Positions 26,630 to 34,896 of a DNA stretch of 64,000 nucleotides are shown here, in pieces (within the stretch, counting starts at the first letter, position 1; each line of letters starts with the position of its first letter). The stretch comes from Plantactinospora soyae (lineage in GTDB: Bacteria; Actinomycetota; Actinomycetes; Mycobacteriales; Micromonosporaceae): the NCBI RefSeq assembly GCF_014874095.1, contig NZ_JADBEB010000001.1, positions 9,176,001 through 9,240,000 of the forward strand, written 5' to 3'. A program made the position numbers and the translations under genes. Below the pieces are notes generated by a model. That model searched no databases and was not told the origin of the DNA. It saw only the letters and a program-made list of their open reading frames with translations.

Positions 26630-26801
26630 GATCTGCTTCTCCTCCTGGAGCTTCGAGTAAGCCCGTCAAGCCCCAGGGTCGAAGTCAGGTCAGACCGTCG
26701 GCGTCATTGCCGGCCCGGGGCGGGCCGTCATTGCGCACTGTAGTCGCCCGCCGGAGGGCAGGCCAGCGCGCCCCGTGCGCGGTTGGTGGGCAGAACACGA
26801 A

Positions 26802-26814
26802 GATCATCATGATC
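26802..26814. promoter_or_regulatory. GATCATCATGATC palindrome upstream of phosphofructokinase
   Basis: A 13-bp dyad sits in the 277-base gap between the phosphofructokinase start (26629) and the exoribonuclease stop (26907). It may be an operator; it is the only AT-rich symmetric element in the gap. Confidence 0.25.
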
Positions 26815-26906
26815 AAGAACCGGATGGTCCCGGTCCGGTGGATCCGCCCGGTTCAGCCGTGCTCGCACTTCCGGTCCGCATCCATGATCACGTCGGGCGG
26901 GCCCGG

Positions 26907-27428
26907 TCAGGAGGACGTCGACTCCGGCTCGGTGCGGGAGTGCATGGCCTGCCAGCGGGCCAGGTTGTGCCGGGCGTCGACCAGGGCGTCATGCCGCTCG
27001 GCGTCGGCCTCGGGCAGCGGCGGCCGCCCCCGGTCGTCCCACCGCTGTCGAAGTTCCTTCGTGAACCGCGGGATCTCCCTCGGCAGCGCGGGCATCGCCC
27101 CCCAGAGCTGCGCCAGCACCACGTGGTCGTACGCCGCGTACCAGGCCCAGAGTTCCAGTCGCTCCCCCGGCCGGCCCCGGACGGGTTCGACCAGGAACTC
27201 GTAGAGGTCGTCGCGGATCCGCTCGCGGGAACGCCACGCCCGGTCCGCCGGGGACGGCAGTTTGTCCAGTACGTTCCGGCGCACCCACGGCACCGCCCGC
27301 GAGTCGTCGAACTCGGTGGAGACGGCATAGAACTCGCGACCGTACTCATCGACGACGCCGATCGACACCAGGTCGACGAGCCGGCCGTCCTCGATGAACT
27401 CGCAGTCGTAGAAATAGCGGTAGACCAT
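26907..27428 (-). CDS. DEDDh 3'-5' exoribonuclease (Rv2179c-like)
   Basis: 173 residues. The exonuclease residues are Asp8 and Glu10 (YDCEFIEDG), Asp101 (AAYDHVVL), His146 and Asp151 (HDALVDARHN), forming a DEDDh set. The opening YRYFYDCEFIEDGRLVDLVSIGVV closely follows the mycobacterial 3'-5' exoribonuclease family described for Rv2179c. It degrades RNA from the 3' end in the cytosol. The open frame continues upstream, but ATG 27428 is where homology begins; ATG 27437 three codons earlier is possible. Confidence 0.92.
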   Translation of the reverse strand: MVYRYFYDCEFIEDGRLVDLVSIGVVDEYGREFYAVSTEFDDSRAVPWVRRNVLDKLPSPADRAWRSRERIRDDLYEFLVEPVRGRPGERLELWAWYAAYDHVVLAQLWGAMPALPREIPRFTKELRQRWDDRGRPPLPEADAERHDALVDARHNLARWQAMHSRTEPESTSS

Positions 27429-27924
27429 CGGGGCCATCCTTGCCCATCCGTCCCGCTCGGCGGGAATCGGGGGCGGAATTGTCGAACCCACCGCCGGTGA
27501 CCGCCACTGCCGGCATCTGGCCCTGCCCGTCACGCCAGCCGGCGTGGTGATCCGATACTCCGGATCACCACGCCCTCCCCTGGCCGGGTGACCGGCGCCC
27601 CCACGCCGGTCACACCGCTGTCCGCCGCGGCCGGCCAGGAGCTGGCTCGCTCTCCGGCCGGTCGCGGCGCCCCGCGCCCCCAAGATCCGCCACGCCCCCG
27701 TACGGTCCCCACCCAGCGGCGAATCTGAGGCTCAGAATGCCCGCTGGTCAGCGGCAGAACTGTCACGGAAGTGATTTGAGGGGTGTACAGCAAGCGACAC
27801 GACCGTCATGATCTGATGTGTACCGCTACCGGACTCCTACCGGTATGAGTTTCACCTTGCTTACTCGGTCGGTTGCGGGTCGTCCGAGAGCAACTGTGGT
27901 CATTTACCGGGGAGGGGTTGAGCC
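27429..27924. other. 496-base non-coding region with two hairpins
   Basis: No convincing gene. Perfect hairpins at 27541-27574 and 27588-27613 lie at the left, and the right end serves as promoter region for the Crp/Fnr gene. A weak dyad GTCAC-GGAA-GTGAT at 27763-27776 could be an autoregulatory Crp-like site. The region 27710-27924 is AT-richer than average. Confidence 0.5.
27541..27574. terminator. Hairpin, 14-bp perfect stem
   Basis: GGCGTGGTGATCCG (27541-27554) pairs exactly with 27561-27574 over the loop ATACTC. It is followed by a second hairpin, 27588-27597 with 27604-27613 (GTGACCGGCG). Lying upstream of both divergent genes, they are either remnants of a terminator or structured leader elements. 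Confidence 0.5.
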
Positions 27925-28617
27925 TTGGAGGTTCGCCTGCCTGAGCCGGGTGACGCCCTCACCGGCGTCGAGATGTTCGCCGGCCTTGAGCCCGAGGTAC
28001 GTCAGCGGGTCATCGCCGCAGCGGTCCCGCGCACCTATCGCAAGGGCCAGCTGTTGTTCGTGGAGAACGATCCGGGCGAGTCCCTCATCGTGCTCCGCCG
28101 GGGCGCGGTCGCGGTCTTCCGGACCGCACCGACCGGTGAGCGAGCCGTGCTCAACGTGATCCGCCCGCCCGACGTGCTCGGCGAGGTGTCCCTACTGGAC
28201 GCCTCCACCCGGTCCGCGTCCGCCGAGGCCATCGAGGACTGCACGGCCCTCGCCCTGTCCCGTGGGGCGTTCATGGAGCTGGTGCACTCCAATCCGCGCA
28301 TCCTCGACGCGGTGATGCGGTCGCTGGGCGGGCTGATCCGCCGGCTGACCGAGCAGAACGCCGACCACGTCTTCCTCGACCTGCCCGGCCGGGTCGCCAA
28401 AACGCTGGTTCGGCTGGCCGGGGAGAGCCAGGCGCCGATGATCACCATTGAACTCAACCAGAGCCAGCTGGCCGAGATGGCCGGCGGATCGCGGCAGAGC
28501 GTCAACCAGGCCATCGGGTCGTTCGCCAGCCGGGGCTGGCTGCGTACCGAGGGGCGCCGGATCGTGGTGACCGACGTCGCCGCCCTGCGCCGCCGAGCCG
28601 GTATGGCCGACCGCTGA
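27925..28617 (+). CDS. Crp/Fnr family transcriptional regulator
   Basis: 230 residues. A cyclic-nucleotide-binding type beta-roll (about 15-130; MFAGLEPEVRQRVI, GDVLGEVSLL-like PPDVLGEVSLLDAS), a dimerisation helix, and a winged helix (about 150-222) with LNQSQLAEMAGGSRQSVNQAIGSF. There is no Fnr-type cysteine cluster. The arginine of the cAMP-binding motif is not obvious (RSASAEA), so the ligand is open. The start is TTG with GGGGAGG upstream, weak initiation. It could respond to the adenylate cyclase encoded 1 kb downstream; this is speculation. Confidence 0.9.
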   Translation: MEVRLPEPGDALTGVEMFAGLEPEVRQRVIAAAVPRTYRKGQLLFVENDPGESLIVLRRGAVAVFRTAPTGERAVLNVIRPPDVLGEVSLLDASTRSASAEAIEDCTALALSRGAFMELVHSNPRILDAVMRSLGGLIRRLTEQNADHVFLDLPGRVAKTLVRLAGESQAPMITIELNQSQLAEMAGGSRQSVNQAIGSFASRGWLRTEGRRIVVTDVAALRRRAGMADR

Positions 28618-28664
28618 CCCGTACGTCGCACCGTTGCCACCCGAATCCACTCCAGACCGACGAA

Positions 28665-28701
28665 GGGCGTTCCGAAGGCCCCCACAGCCTCCGGAACGCC
28701 C
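28665..28701. terminator. Hairpin between convergent genes
   Basis: GGGCGTTCCG (28665-28674) pairs with CGGAACGCCC (28692-28701). Located between the Crp/Fnr gene and the convergent small gene. Confidence 0.65.
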
Positions 28702-28725
28702 GGTCACGCTCGGTCCGGGTACGAC

Positions 28726-28926
28726 TCAGGTCGACCCGGGCCAGTTCGTCGTCGAGCCACCCCCACCGCCACCGGTCGGTCCCGGCCAGTCGGGGCCCTC
28801 GCCACCGACGATCCCCGCCGCCTGGAGCTTCGCCAGGGTGGCAGCGTCCACATCGATCATGTCCCCTGGGGAGTGCCCGTCGCCATCGCCGTCGGTCCAT
28901 TCCCGTTCCAGTCGGACGTACACCAT
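28726..28926 (-). CDS. Small hypothetical protein (66 aa)
   Basis: 66 residues, starting MVYVRLEREW. An acidic region (TDGDGDGHSPGDMIDVD) is followed by a short helix (AATLAKLQAAGIV) and a Gly/Pro-rich tail. GGGAGA lies just before the ATG, and the codon use is normal for the window. The form resembles small proteins that end in a DVD-ATLA-LEAAGVV helix, sometimes found with phage or surface genes, but I cannot assign a function. Confidence 0.6.
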   Translation of the reverse strand: MVYVRLEREWTDGDGDGHSPGDMIDVDAATLAKLQAAGIVGGEGPDWPGPTGGGGGGSTTNWPGST

Positions 28927-29173
28927 CGCCCATCTCCCTGATAATCCGTCGATCGGTAGGCGCCAATGACTGTATCTTGGAACACTATCGGGTGAACTGT
29001 CCGCTAGCTAACAGGCCGGTTCCTGACAGACGTTCGGACGGTGATACTCGGCGGTGGCGATTCGCCCGACAACACGGCGGTTGAAGAGCCACCGGATCCC
29101 GCGGCCAGCAGGGCCGGACGGCAAGGCCGCCGCAGCAGGACAGCAGGCTACTTCGACGCTGTAGGAGGTCGGC

Positions 29174-32100
29174 ATCTCCGCTCTCTGTACCAGATGCGGC
29201 CGGGCCACCGCCGTCGGCGACCGCTACTGCGGGGGCTGTGGGACCGAGCTGACTGCGACCTGCCCCCATTGCGACCAGCCACTCGCCGCCGACGCGGCGT
29301 TCTGCACCGCCTGCGGCAACCCCCGGTCGGGCCGGTCCGGCCGGCGGGCGGCGGCCCCGCAGGAGGACCGGCGGCGGGTCAGCGTCCTGTTCGTGGACCT
29401 GATCGACTTCACGCCGTACGTCGAACGCGCGGATCCCGAGCTGGTCCGTGGCATGCAGACCGCCTTCTTCTCGACGGCCCGCCGGGTCATCGGCCAGTAC
29501 GGCGGGGTGGTGGAGAAGTACATCGGCGACGCCGTGATGGCCCTGTTCGGCGCGCCGGTGGCGACCGAGACCGACCCGCTGCGCTGCGTACGCGCGGGTC
29601 TGGAGCTGCAACGGGTGCTGACCCGGTTCACCCCGACCGGCGCCGACCACCTGCGTTTCCGGGTGGGGGTGGCGACCGGCGAGGCGCTGGTGGACGTCGC
29701 CGCCGCCCGGGACGGCGGACAGGCGATCGTGGCCGGTGACGTGGTGAACACCGCCTCCCGGATGCAGTCGGTGGCGCCGCCCGGCGGGGTGCTGGTGTGC
29801 GGCCCCACCCACGCGATGACCAGGGACGCGATCCGGTACGAGGAGCAGGCCCCGGTGACCCTGCGCGGGCGGTCCGCCCCGACCGAGGTCTGGCTGGCGC
29901 TGTCCCCGGTGCAGCAGCAGCCGCCGGACCGGGAGCCCGACATCACTCCGTTGATCGACCGCGAGCACGAGCTGGGGCTGCTCGTCAACGCCCTGCACCG
30001 GTCCATCCGGGACCGCCTGCCGCAGATGATCACAGTGCTCGGGCATGCCGGGATCGGCAAGAGCCGGCTGGTCCGCGAGCTGTTCCGGCACACCGAGCGG
30101 CTGACCGACGAGCCGCTGACCTGGCGGATCGGCCGGTGCCCGCCGTTCGGCGAGAACGTCACCTTCGCGGCGCTGGCCGACATCGTCAAGGCCGAGGCGG
30201 GCATCCTGGACACCGATCCGGCCGCCACCGCGACCCGTCGGCTGGACTCGGCGCTGGCCGAGCTGGTCGGGCCGGGTGAGGCGGACCGGCTGATGGACGC
30301 GCTCCGCCCGGTGGTCGGGCTGCCCGGGCCGACGCTGCCGGCCGAGGAGTCCGAGTCGGCCTGGCGGCGGTTCCTGGTCGCGCTCGCCGCCCGCCAGCCG
30401 ACCGTGCTGGTCTTCGAGGACCTGCACTGGGCGGACGAGGCGATGCTGCACTTCGTCGAACTGCTCGGGGCGTACGCCCAGAACGTGCCGCTGCTGCTGC
30501 TCTGCACGGCCCGACCCGAACTGGTCAACCGGGAACCCAGTTGGGCGGGGACGACCAGCGGCTCGTTGATCATTACCCTGCCTCCGCTGCGGGACACCGG
30601 CATCGCCTCGCTCTACGGCCACATCTTCGGCCAGGCGGCGTTCTCGACCGACATGCTCAGCCCGCTGGTCGAGGTGGCCGACGGCAATCCGCTCTACGCC
30701 CACGAGTATGTCCGGATGCTCATCGAACAGGGTGCGTTGCGCCAGTCGGGGCGGGGCTGGTCGCTGGAGAAGCAGCACGACATGGCGATGCCGGACAGCG
30801 TGCACTCGGTGATCGCCAACCGGGTGGACCTGCTCGACGGCCCGGACCGGACGGTCCTGCTGGCGGCGTCGGTGGTCGGCATGCAGTTCTGGCCCGGTGC
30901 CGTCGCCGCCGCGCTCGGCCAGCCCGTCGAGTCGGTCGAACGGGCCCTGCGCCAGTTGGAACAGCGCGACTTCGTCCACGAGCAGTCGTCCTCGACGATG
31001 GCCGGCCAACCCGAGTTCCGGTTCCGGCACGTCCTGGTTCGGGACGTCTGCTACCAGCGGCTGCCCCGGACCGAGCGGGTCGCCCGGCACGACCGGACCG
31101 CGGACTGGCTGGACAGCATGTCCCGGGGCCGGGACACCGACCTGGCCGAGGTGCTCGCCCATCACCGCTGGGCGGCACACGAGATCGCACACACCCTCGG
31201 CGTGGACACCGACCGGTACGCCCCGTCCGCGCGGGACGCGCTGCACCGGGCGGCCCGGCGGGCGTACGCCCTGCACGCGCTCGACGCGGCGGCCAACCAC
31301 GCGGCCCGGGCGCTCGGACTGGCCGACGACACCGATCCGGTCGGCCGGCTGCAACTGGAGTTGCTCAGCACCGAGATCTCCTACTTCCGGGACGGTGCCG
31401 GGTTCCTCGCCGGAGGCGGTACGGACCAGTTGCACACGCTGGCGGACCGGCTCTTCGCGTACGGCGAGCACGGTGGCGCGGCGCGGGCCTGGACCCTGCT
31501 CGGCCAGGCGGCCTGGCTGCGGGCCGACCGGGCCGGCGCGCTGTCCTGCCTGGACCACGCCGTCGAACTGTTCGACGCGCTGCCCGACACCGGCCACAAG
31601 GCGGACGCCTACGCCGAGCTGGGCCGGCTGCACATGCTCAACTACGAACGCGACCCGGCGGTGGCGGCGGCCGGCGCGGCGGCCGACATCGCCGAACGGC
31701 TGGGCCTGATCGAGACGCAGACCGACGCGCGGATCACCGTGGCGACCACCCGCTACCAGGCCGGCGACCGGGCCGGGCTGGACGAGCTGCACGAGATCCT
31801 GCGGTTCTGCCAGTCCCGCCAACTGCTCGCGCTGCCCCGGGTGGTACGCAACCTCGCGCACGCGATGCAGGAGGAGGGCGACTGGATCCGGGCCGGCGAA
31901 CTGAGAGCGTCCTTCGCCGCGCTCACCGAGGGCGGCACGCCGGCCACCGGCGGCTCGATGGAGGCGTTGCGGGCCTACTGCGAGGGCGACCTCGGCAAGG
32001 TGCTGACCGTGGCCGACGCCTTCGTCGACACCCCGGACGGCCGGTGGGACATGCAGCTGCGCGGCGTGCGGGCGTACCTGCGGGTGCTGCGCGACGAGCC

Positions 32101-32725
32101 GGTTCCGGGCGAGGTACCGCCGGGCCGGCCGGGCGAGCTCCCCGTCGACGACATCACCGACGCCCTGGACACCGCCCGGCGCAGCGGCTTCCACCGGCTG
32201 CACTGGAACATGCTGGGCCTGGGCGCGCTGTGCCGGGCCCTCCAGGGGCGCACCTCCGAGGCCGCCGGGCTGCTCGCCGAGCTGGCCGAGTCGTGGTCTG
32301 CGGTGCCGTCCCTGGCCAGCGGCGAGTGGATTCCCGCCGCCGCGTACGCCGCCGCACTGAGCGGCCGGGACTCGAGCCTGCGGGTCCGGGACATGCTGGA
32401 CCGGGTCACCCACCACACCCCGTGGGTGGAGGCCTCGCTGCGTACCGTGACCGCGGCCCTGGCCGGCTCGGACGGGGACCATGATCGGGCCGGGCAGCTC
32501 TACACCGCGGCGGCGGAGACCTACGCGCAGATCCCGGCCTTGACCGACCGGATGCTGGCGCTGGCGCTGGCCGCCAGCGAGCTGACCCTGGCCGGCGCCC
32601 GCGCCGATGCCGAACTGGCGCTGGCCGAGGTACGCGCCTTCGCGCTCCGGAACCGGGCACCCGGCCTGCTCCGGCTCGGCCAGGCGCCGCCGAGCACCGA
32701 CGCGGCACCGGGCCTCGCCTCCTGA
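29174..32725 (+). CDS. Zinc-ribbon, adenylate cyclase, AAA/NACHT-like TPR regulator
   Basis: About 1183 residues. Two four-cysteine zinc ribbons (Cys5, 8, 19, 22 and Cys30, 33, 44, 47) precede a class III cyclase domain (about 68-215) that keeps all catalytic residues: metal Asp75 and Asp119, adenine-binding Lys115 and Asp189, transition-state Asn192 and Arg196. So it should be an active adenylate cyclase. An AAA domain follows (Walker A GHAGIGKS at 290-297, Walker B LVFEDLHWAD), then about 600 residues of TPR-like helices. The zinc ribbons are continuous in frame with the cyclase, but no ATG, GTG or TTG lies before them; the only codon at the right distance from GGAGG (29164-29168) is ATC at 29174. 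A GTG at 29393 would cut the first cyclase strand. Confidence 0.85.
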   Translation: MSALCTRCGRATAVGDRYCGGCGTELTATCPHCDQPLAADAAFCTACGNPRSGRSGRRAAAPQEDRRRVSVLFVDLIDFTPYVERADPELVRGMQTAFFSTARRVIGQYGGVVEKYIGDAVMALFGAPVATETDPLRCVRAGLELQRVLTRFTPTGADHLRFRVGVATGEALVDVAAARDGGQAIVAGDVVNTASRMQSVAPPGGVLVCGPTHAMTRDAIRYEEQAPVTLRGRSAPTEVWLALSPVQQQPPDREPDITPLIDREHELGLLVNALHRSIRDRLPQMITVLGHAGIGKSRLVRELFRHTERLTDEPLTWRIGRCPPFGENVTFAALADIVKAEAGILDTDPAATATRRLDSALAELVGPGEADRLMDALRPVVGLPGPTLPAEESESAWRRFLVALAARQPTVLVFEDLHWADEAMLHFVELLGAYAQNVPLLLLCTARPELVNREPSWAGTTSGSLIITLPPLRDTGIASLYGHIFGQAAFSTDMLSPLVEVADGNPLYAHEYVRMLIEQGALRQSGRGWSLEKQHDMAMPDSVHSVIANRVDLLDGPDRTVLLAASVVGMQFWPGAVAAALGQPVESVERALRQLEQRDFVHEQSSSTMAGQPEFRFRHVLVRDVCYQRLPRTERVARHDRTADWLDSMSRGRDTDLAEVLAHHRWAAHEIAHTLGVDTDRYAPSARDALHRAARRAYALHALDAAANHAARALGLADDTDPVGRLQLELLSTEISYFRDGAGFLAGGGTDQLHTLADRLFAYGEHGGAARAWTLLGQAAWLRADRAGALSCLDHAVELFDALPDTGHKADAYAELGRLHMLNYERDPAVAAAGAAADIAERLGLIETQTDARITVATTRYQAGDRAGLDELHEILRFCQSRQLLALPRVVRNLAHAMQEEGDWIRAGELRASFAALTEGGTPATGGSMEALRAYCEGDLGKVLTVADAFVDTPDGRWDMQLRGVRAYLRVLRDEPVPGEVPPGRPGELPVDDITDALDTARRSGFHRLHWNMLGLGALCRALQGRTSEAAGLLAELAESWSAVPSLASGEWIPAAAYAAALSGRDSSLRVRDMLDRVTHHTPWVEASLRTVTAALAGSDGDHDRAGQLYTAAAETYAQIPALTDRMLALALAASELTLAGARADAELALAEVRAFALRNRAPGLLRLGQAPPSTDAAPGLAS

Positions 32726-32815
32726 GCGACGAGCGACGAGCACCGAGCCGCTGAGCACCGAGCCGCTGAGCGCCGAGCGCCGAGCGCTGAGCGCCAAGCG
32801 CCGAGCGCCCCGCCC
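32726..32815. repeat. Degenerate GAGCRCCGAGC repeats after cyclase gene
   Basis: A stretch of repeated GAGC-A/G-CCGAGC units, including two exact 15-base copies of GAGCACCGAGCCGCT. It lies between the cyclase stop and the convergent acyltransferase and probably arose by slippage. No coding function is seen. Confidence 0.7.
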
Positions 32816-32895
32816 CGGCCCCGTCCCCGCCGAGCTGGGCCGGCGGTGGAGCCGGGACGGGGAGCGGGGTCAGGGCCGAGGAGCCGGCTTCGGAG

Positions 32896-33636
32896 TCAGG
32901 CGGCCACGGAACCGGTGGTCGACCCGGCGGGCGGCTTGACGGTCGGGGTGGCCGCCGCCTTCAACTGCTGGTTCTTGATCTTCTGGGCGTAGATGTCGAC
33001 GTACTCGCGCCCGGAGAGTTCCATCAGCTCGTACATGATCTCGTCCGTGATCGCCCGCTCGACGAACCGGTCGCCGGACATCCCGGCGTACCGGGAGAAG
33101 TCGAGCGGCTCGCCGAACCTGATCCGGACCCGCTTGATCCGGGGCAGCAGCTTTCCGGGCGGCTGGATCTCGTCGGCGTTGAGCATCACCACCGGGATGA
33201 CCGGCGCTCCGCTGTCCAGCGCCAGCCGGGCCACGCCGGTCTTGCCCCGGTAGAGCCGGCCGTCCGGGGAGCGGGTGCCCTCCGGATAGATCCCGGCGAC
33301 GTTGCCCGCCCGGAGGACGTGCAGCTGGGTGTCCAGCGCCGCCTGCGCCGCCCGGCCGCCGGAGCGGTCGACCGGGATGGTGCCGGTGCCGACGAAGAAC
33401 ATCTTCACCAGCCAGCCCTTGAGCCCCTTGCCGGTGAAGTATTCGGCCTTCGCGACGAAGGTCACTTTTCGCTTGACTATCAGGGGCATGAAGATCGAGT
33501 CTGAGAACGACAGGTGGTTGCTGGCGATGATCGCCGGACCCGAGTCGGGTACGTTCTCTCTTCCTTCGACCTTCGGTCTGAAGATCAATTTCAGCCAGGG
33601 TCCGAGGATGACGTACTTCATCAGCCCGTACAGCAC
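32896..33636 (-). CDS. plsC: 1-acyl-sn-glycerol-3-phosphate acyltransferase (PlsC-like)
   Basis: 246 residues from GTG 33636. Motif NHLSFSD carries His41 and Asp46 of the HX4D acyltransferase centre, and PEGTRS (118-123, Glu119 and Arg122) is the second conserved block that binds glycerol phosphate. It transfers an acyl group to lysophosphatidate in membrane phospholipid synthesis. Its C-terminal tail (after about 220) is Ala/Pro-rich. The open frame runs 58 codons further upstream; GTG 33636 is chosen for the AAGGA site upstream and the family's usual N-terminus; ATG 33621 is an alternative. Confidence 0.9.
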   Translation of the reverse strand: MLYGLMKYVILGPWLKLIFRPKVEGRENVPDSGPAIIASNHLSFSDSIFMPLIVKRKVTFVAKAEYFTGKGLKGWLVKMFFVGTGTIPVDRSGGRAAQAALDTQLHVLRAGNVAGIYPEGTRSPDGRLYRGKTGVARLALDSGAPVIPVVMLNADEIQPPGKLLPRIKRVRIRFGEPLDFSRYAGMSGDRFVERAITDEIMYELMELSGREYVDIYAQKIKNQQLKAAATPTVKPPAGSTTGSVAA

Positions 33637-33887
33637 CAGTGTCCTTCCCGAGCGTCCCGCGCATCCCCACGACGGCCTCCGGCCGGTGCGGTACGCCGGA
33701 AAGCGTCGCACCGGAACCACGGACCGCGGGCGGGAACTGTCGGCAAGAAGCCTACGAAGCGGGTACGGCACGCCACAACGCACTCCCGGAACCAGTGGCC
33801 GGCGTGTCACGATTCATTGCACGGTTCGTGGGTCAGCCAACGACATGATCACGGTCGCGCGCCACAGACCGGTAGGGAGGGTGTCGG

Positions 33888-34733
33888 GTGTCAGCGGGTG
33901 GGGCTCGTCGGGGACGACGGGACAACGGACTGGAGGCGACGGAGTACGCCGTCGCCGGCGATGTGGATCCGCGGCTCGGTGAGCATCTGCTCGACGTGCT
34001 CGCCGCGGGCGGCATCGCCGCGTACCTCCAGCCGTCCGCCGATCTCAATCCGGTGACCCGTACCACCACCGTGCCCGCCCGGCCCGTCGACCGGCTCTAC
34101 GTCGACCGCAGCTTCCTGGCCACCGCCCGGGACTACCTGACCCAGCTCGCCGAGGAAGATCTTCCGGACCAGCCCGCGCCGCACCCCGACCCGGACGTGG
34201 AGGCCGAGTGGGCCCGGATCGTCGCCGGCTACCACACCGAGGTCGCGGCGGACTCCCGATCCTGGCCCGCCGTCGAGGACATCGCCGTCACCGAGCCACC
34301 CGAGCGGGCCGCCGAGACCACCCCGCCGACCCGCCCCGGCCAGGACTCCTCCGGCCCGGTCGACACGGGCGTACGCCGGTTGCCGTCGGCCACCGACATC
34401 TCCGGCATCTCGGTCGGTGGCCGGACCGACGACCCGTCGCTCCTCGACGGCCTGGACACCTTCGGCGCGGATCTTCCGGACGATCCGGAGGAGCGCTACG
34501 TCCCACCACCGCCGCCGCCCCTGCCCCGGATGTCGAAGTACGCGGTAATCGGTGTACTGGCCATCACCGCCGGGTTCGCCCTCTTCCTCTTCCCGTGGCT
34601 GCTCCCGATCGACCGGGCCCTGGTGACGATGCTCGGTTTCGTCGGGATCCTCACCGGCTTCGTGACCCTGGTCTGGCGTCTTCGGCCGGGCGACGAGGAG
34701 GACGACGACCCGGACAACGGTGCGGTGGTCTGA
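33888..34733 (+). CDS. Two-TM conserved protein (DUF308-like C-terminus)
   Basis: 281 residues. The N-terminal 65 residues (VDPRLGEHLLDVLAAGGIAAYLQP) look like a small alpha/beta domain. A Pro/Asp-rich disordered middle (70-205) precedes PPPPPPLPRM and two membrane helices (about 219-240 and 244-265) with an acidic cytoplasmic end. No enzymatic motif. Start GTG 33888 has GGGAGGG six bases upstream. The gene is divergent from plsC and is followed by otsA in the same direction at a 163-base distance. The function is not known. Confidence 0.8.
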   Translation: MSAGGARRGRRDNGLEATEYAVAGDVDPRLGEHLLDVLAAGGIAAYLQPSADLNPVTRTTTVPARPVDRLYVDRSFLATARDYLTQLAEEDLPDQPAPHPDPDVEAEWARIVAGYHTEVAADSRSWPAVEDIAVTEPPERAAETTPPTRPGQDSSGPVDTGVRRLPSATDISGISVGGRTDDPSLLDGLDTFGADLPDDPEERYVPPPPPPLPRMSKYAVIGVLAITAGFALFLFPWLLPIDRALVTMLGFVGILTGFVTLVWRLRPGDEEDDDPDNGAVV

Positions 34734-34896
34734 CCCTTCGTGTCCAGATCGCGAGATTCATCGCCGTGTGGAGGCAAGGCGTAACACTCGCGTAATTTCT
34801 CATCAGTAGGAATACTGCTGTAAGTCACCTTTCCCTCACGACTACCCGATCGCTCTTCATTCGCGGTGGTCGCCTCGCCCGGAACGAGGTGCCCGA

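Noticed and set aside
28985-32797. 1270-codon open frame opposite the cyclase/AAA gene
   Set aside because: Antisense shadow; the plus strand has intact zinc ribbons, cyclase and Walker motifs, the minus frame none.
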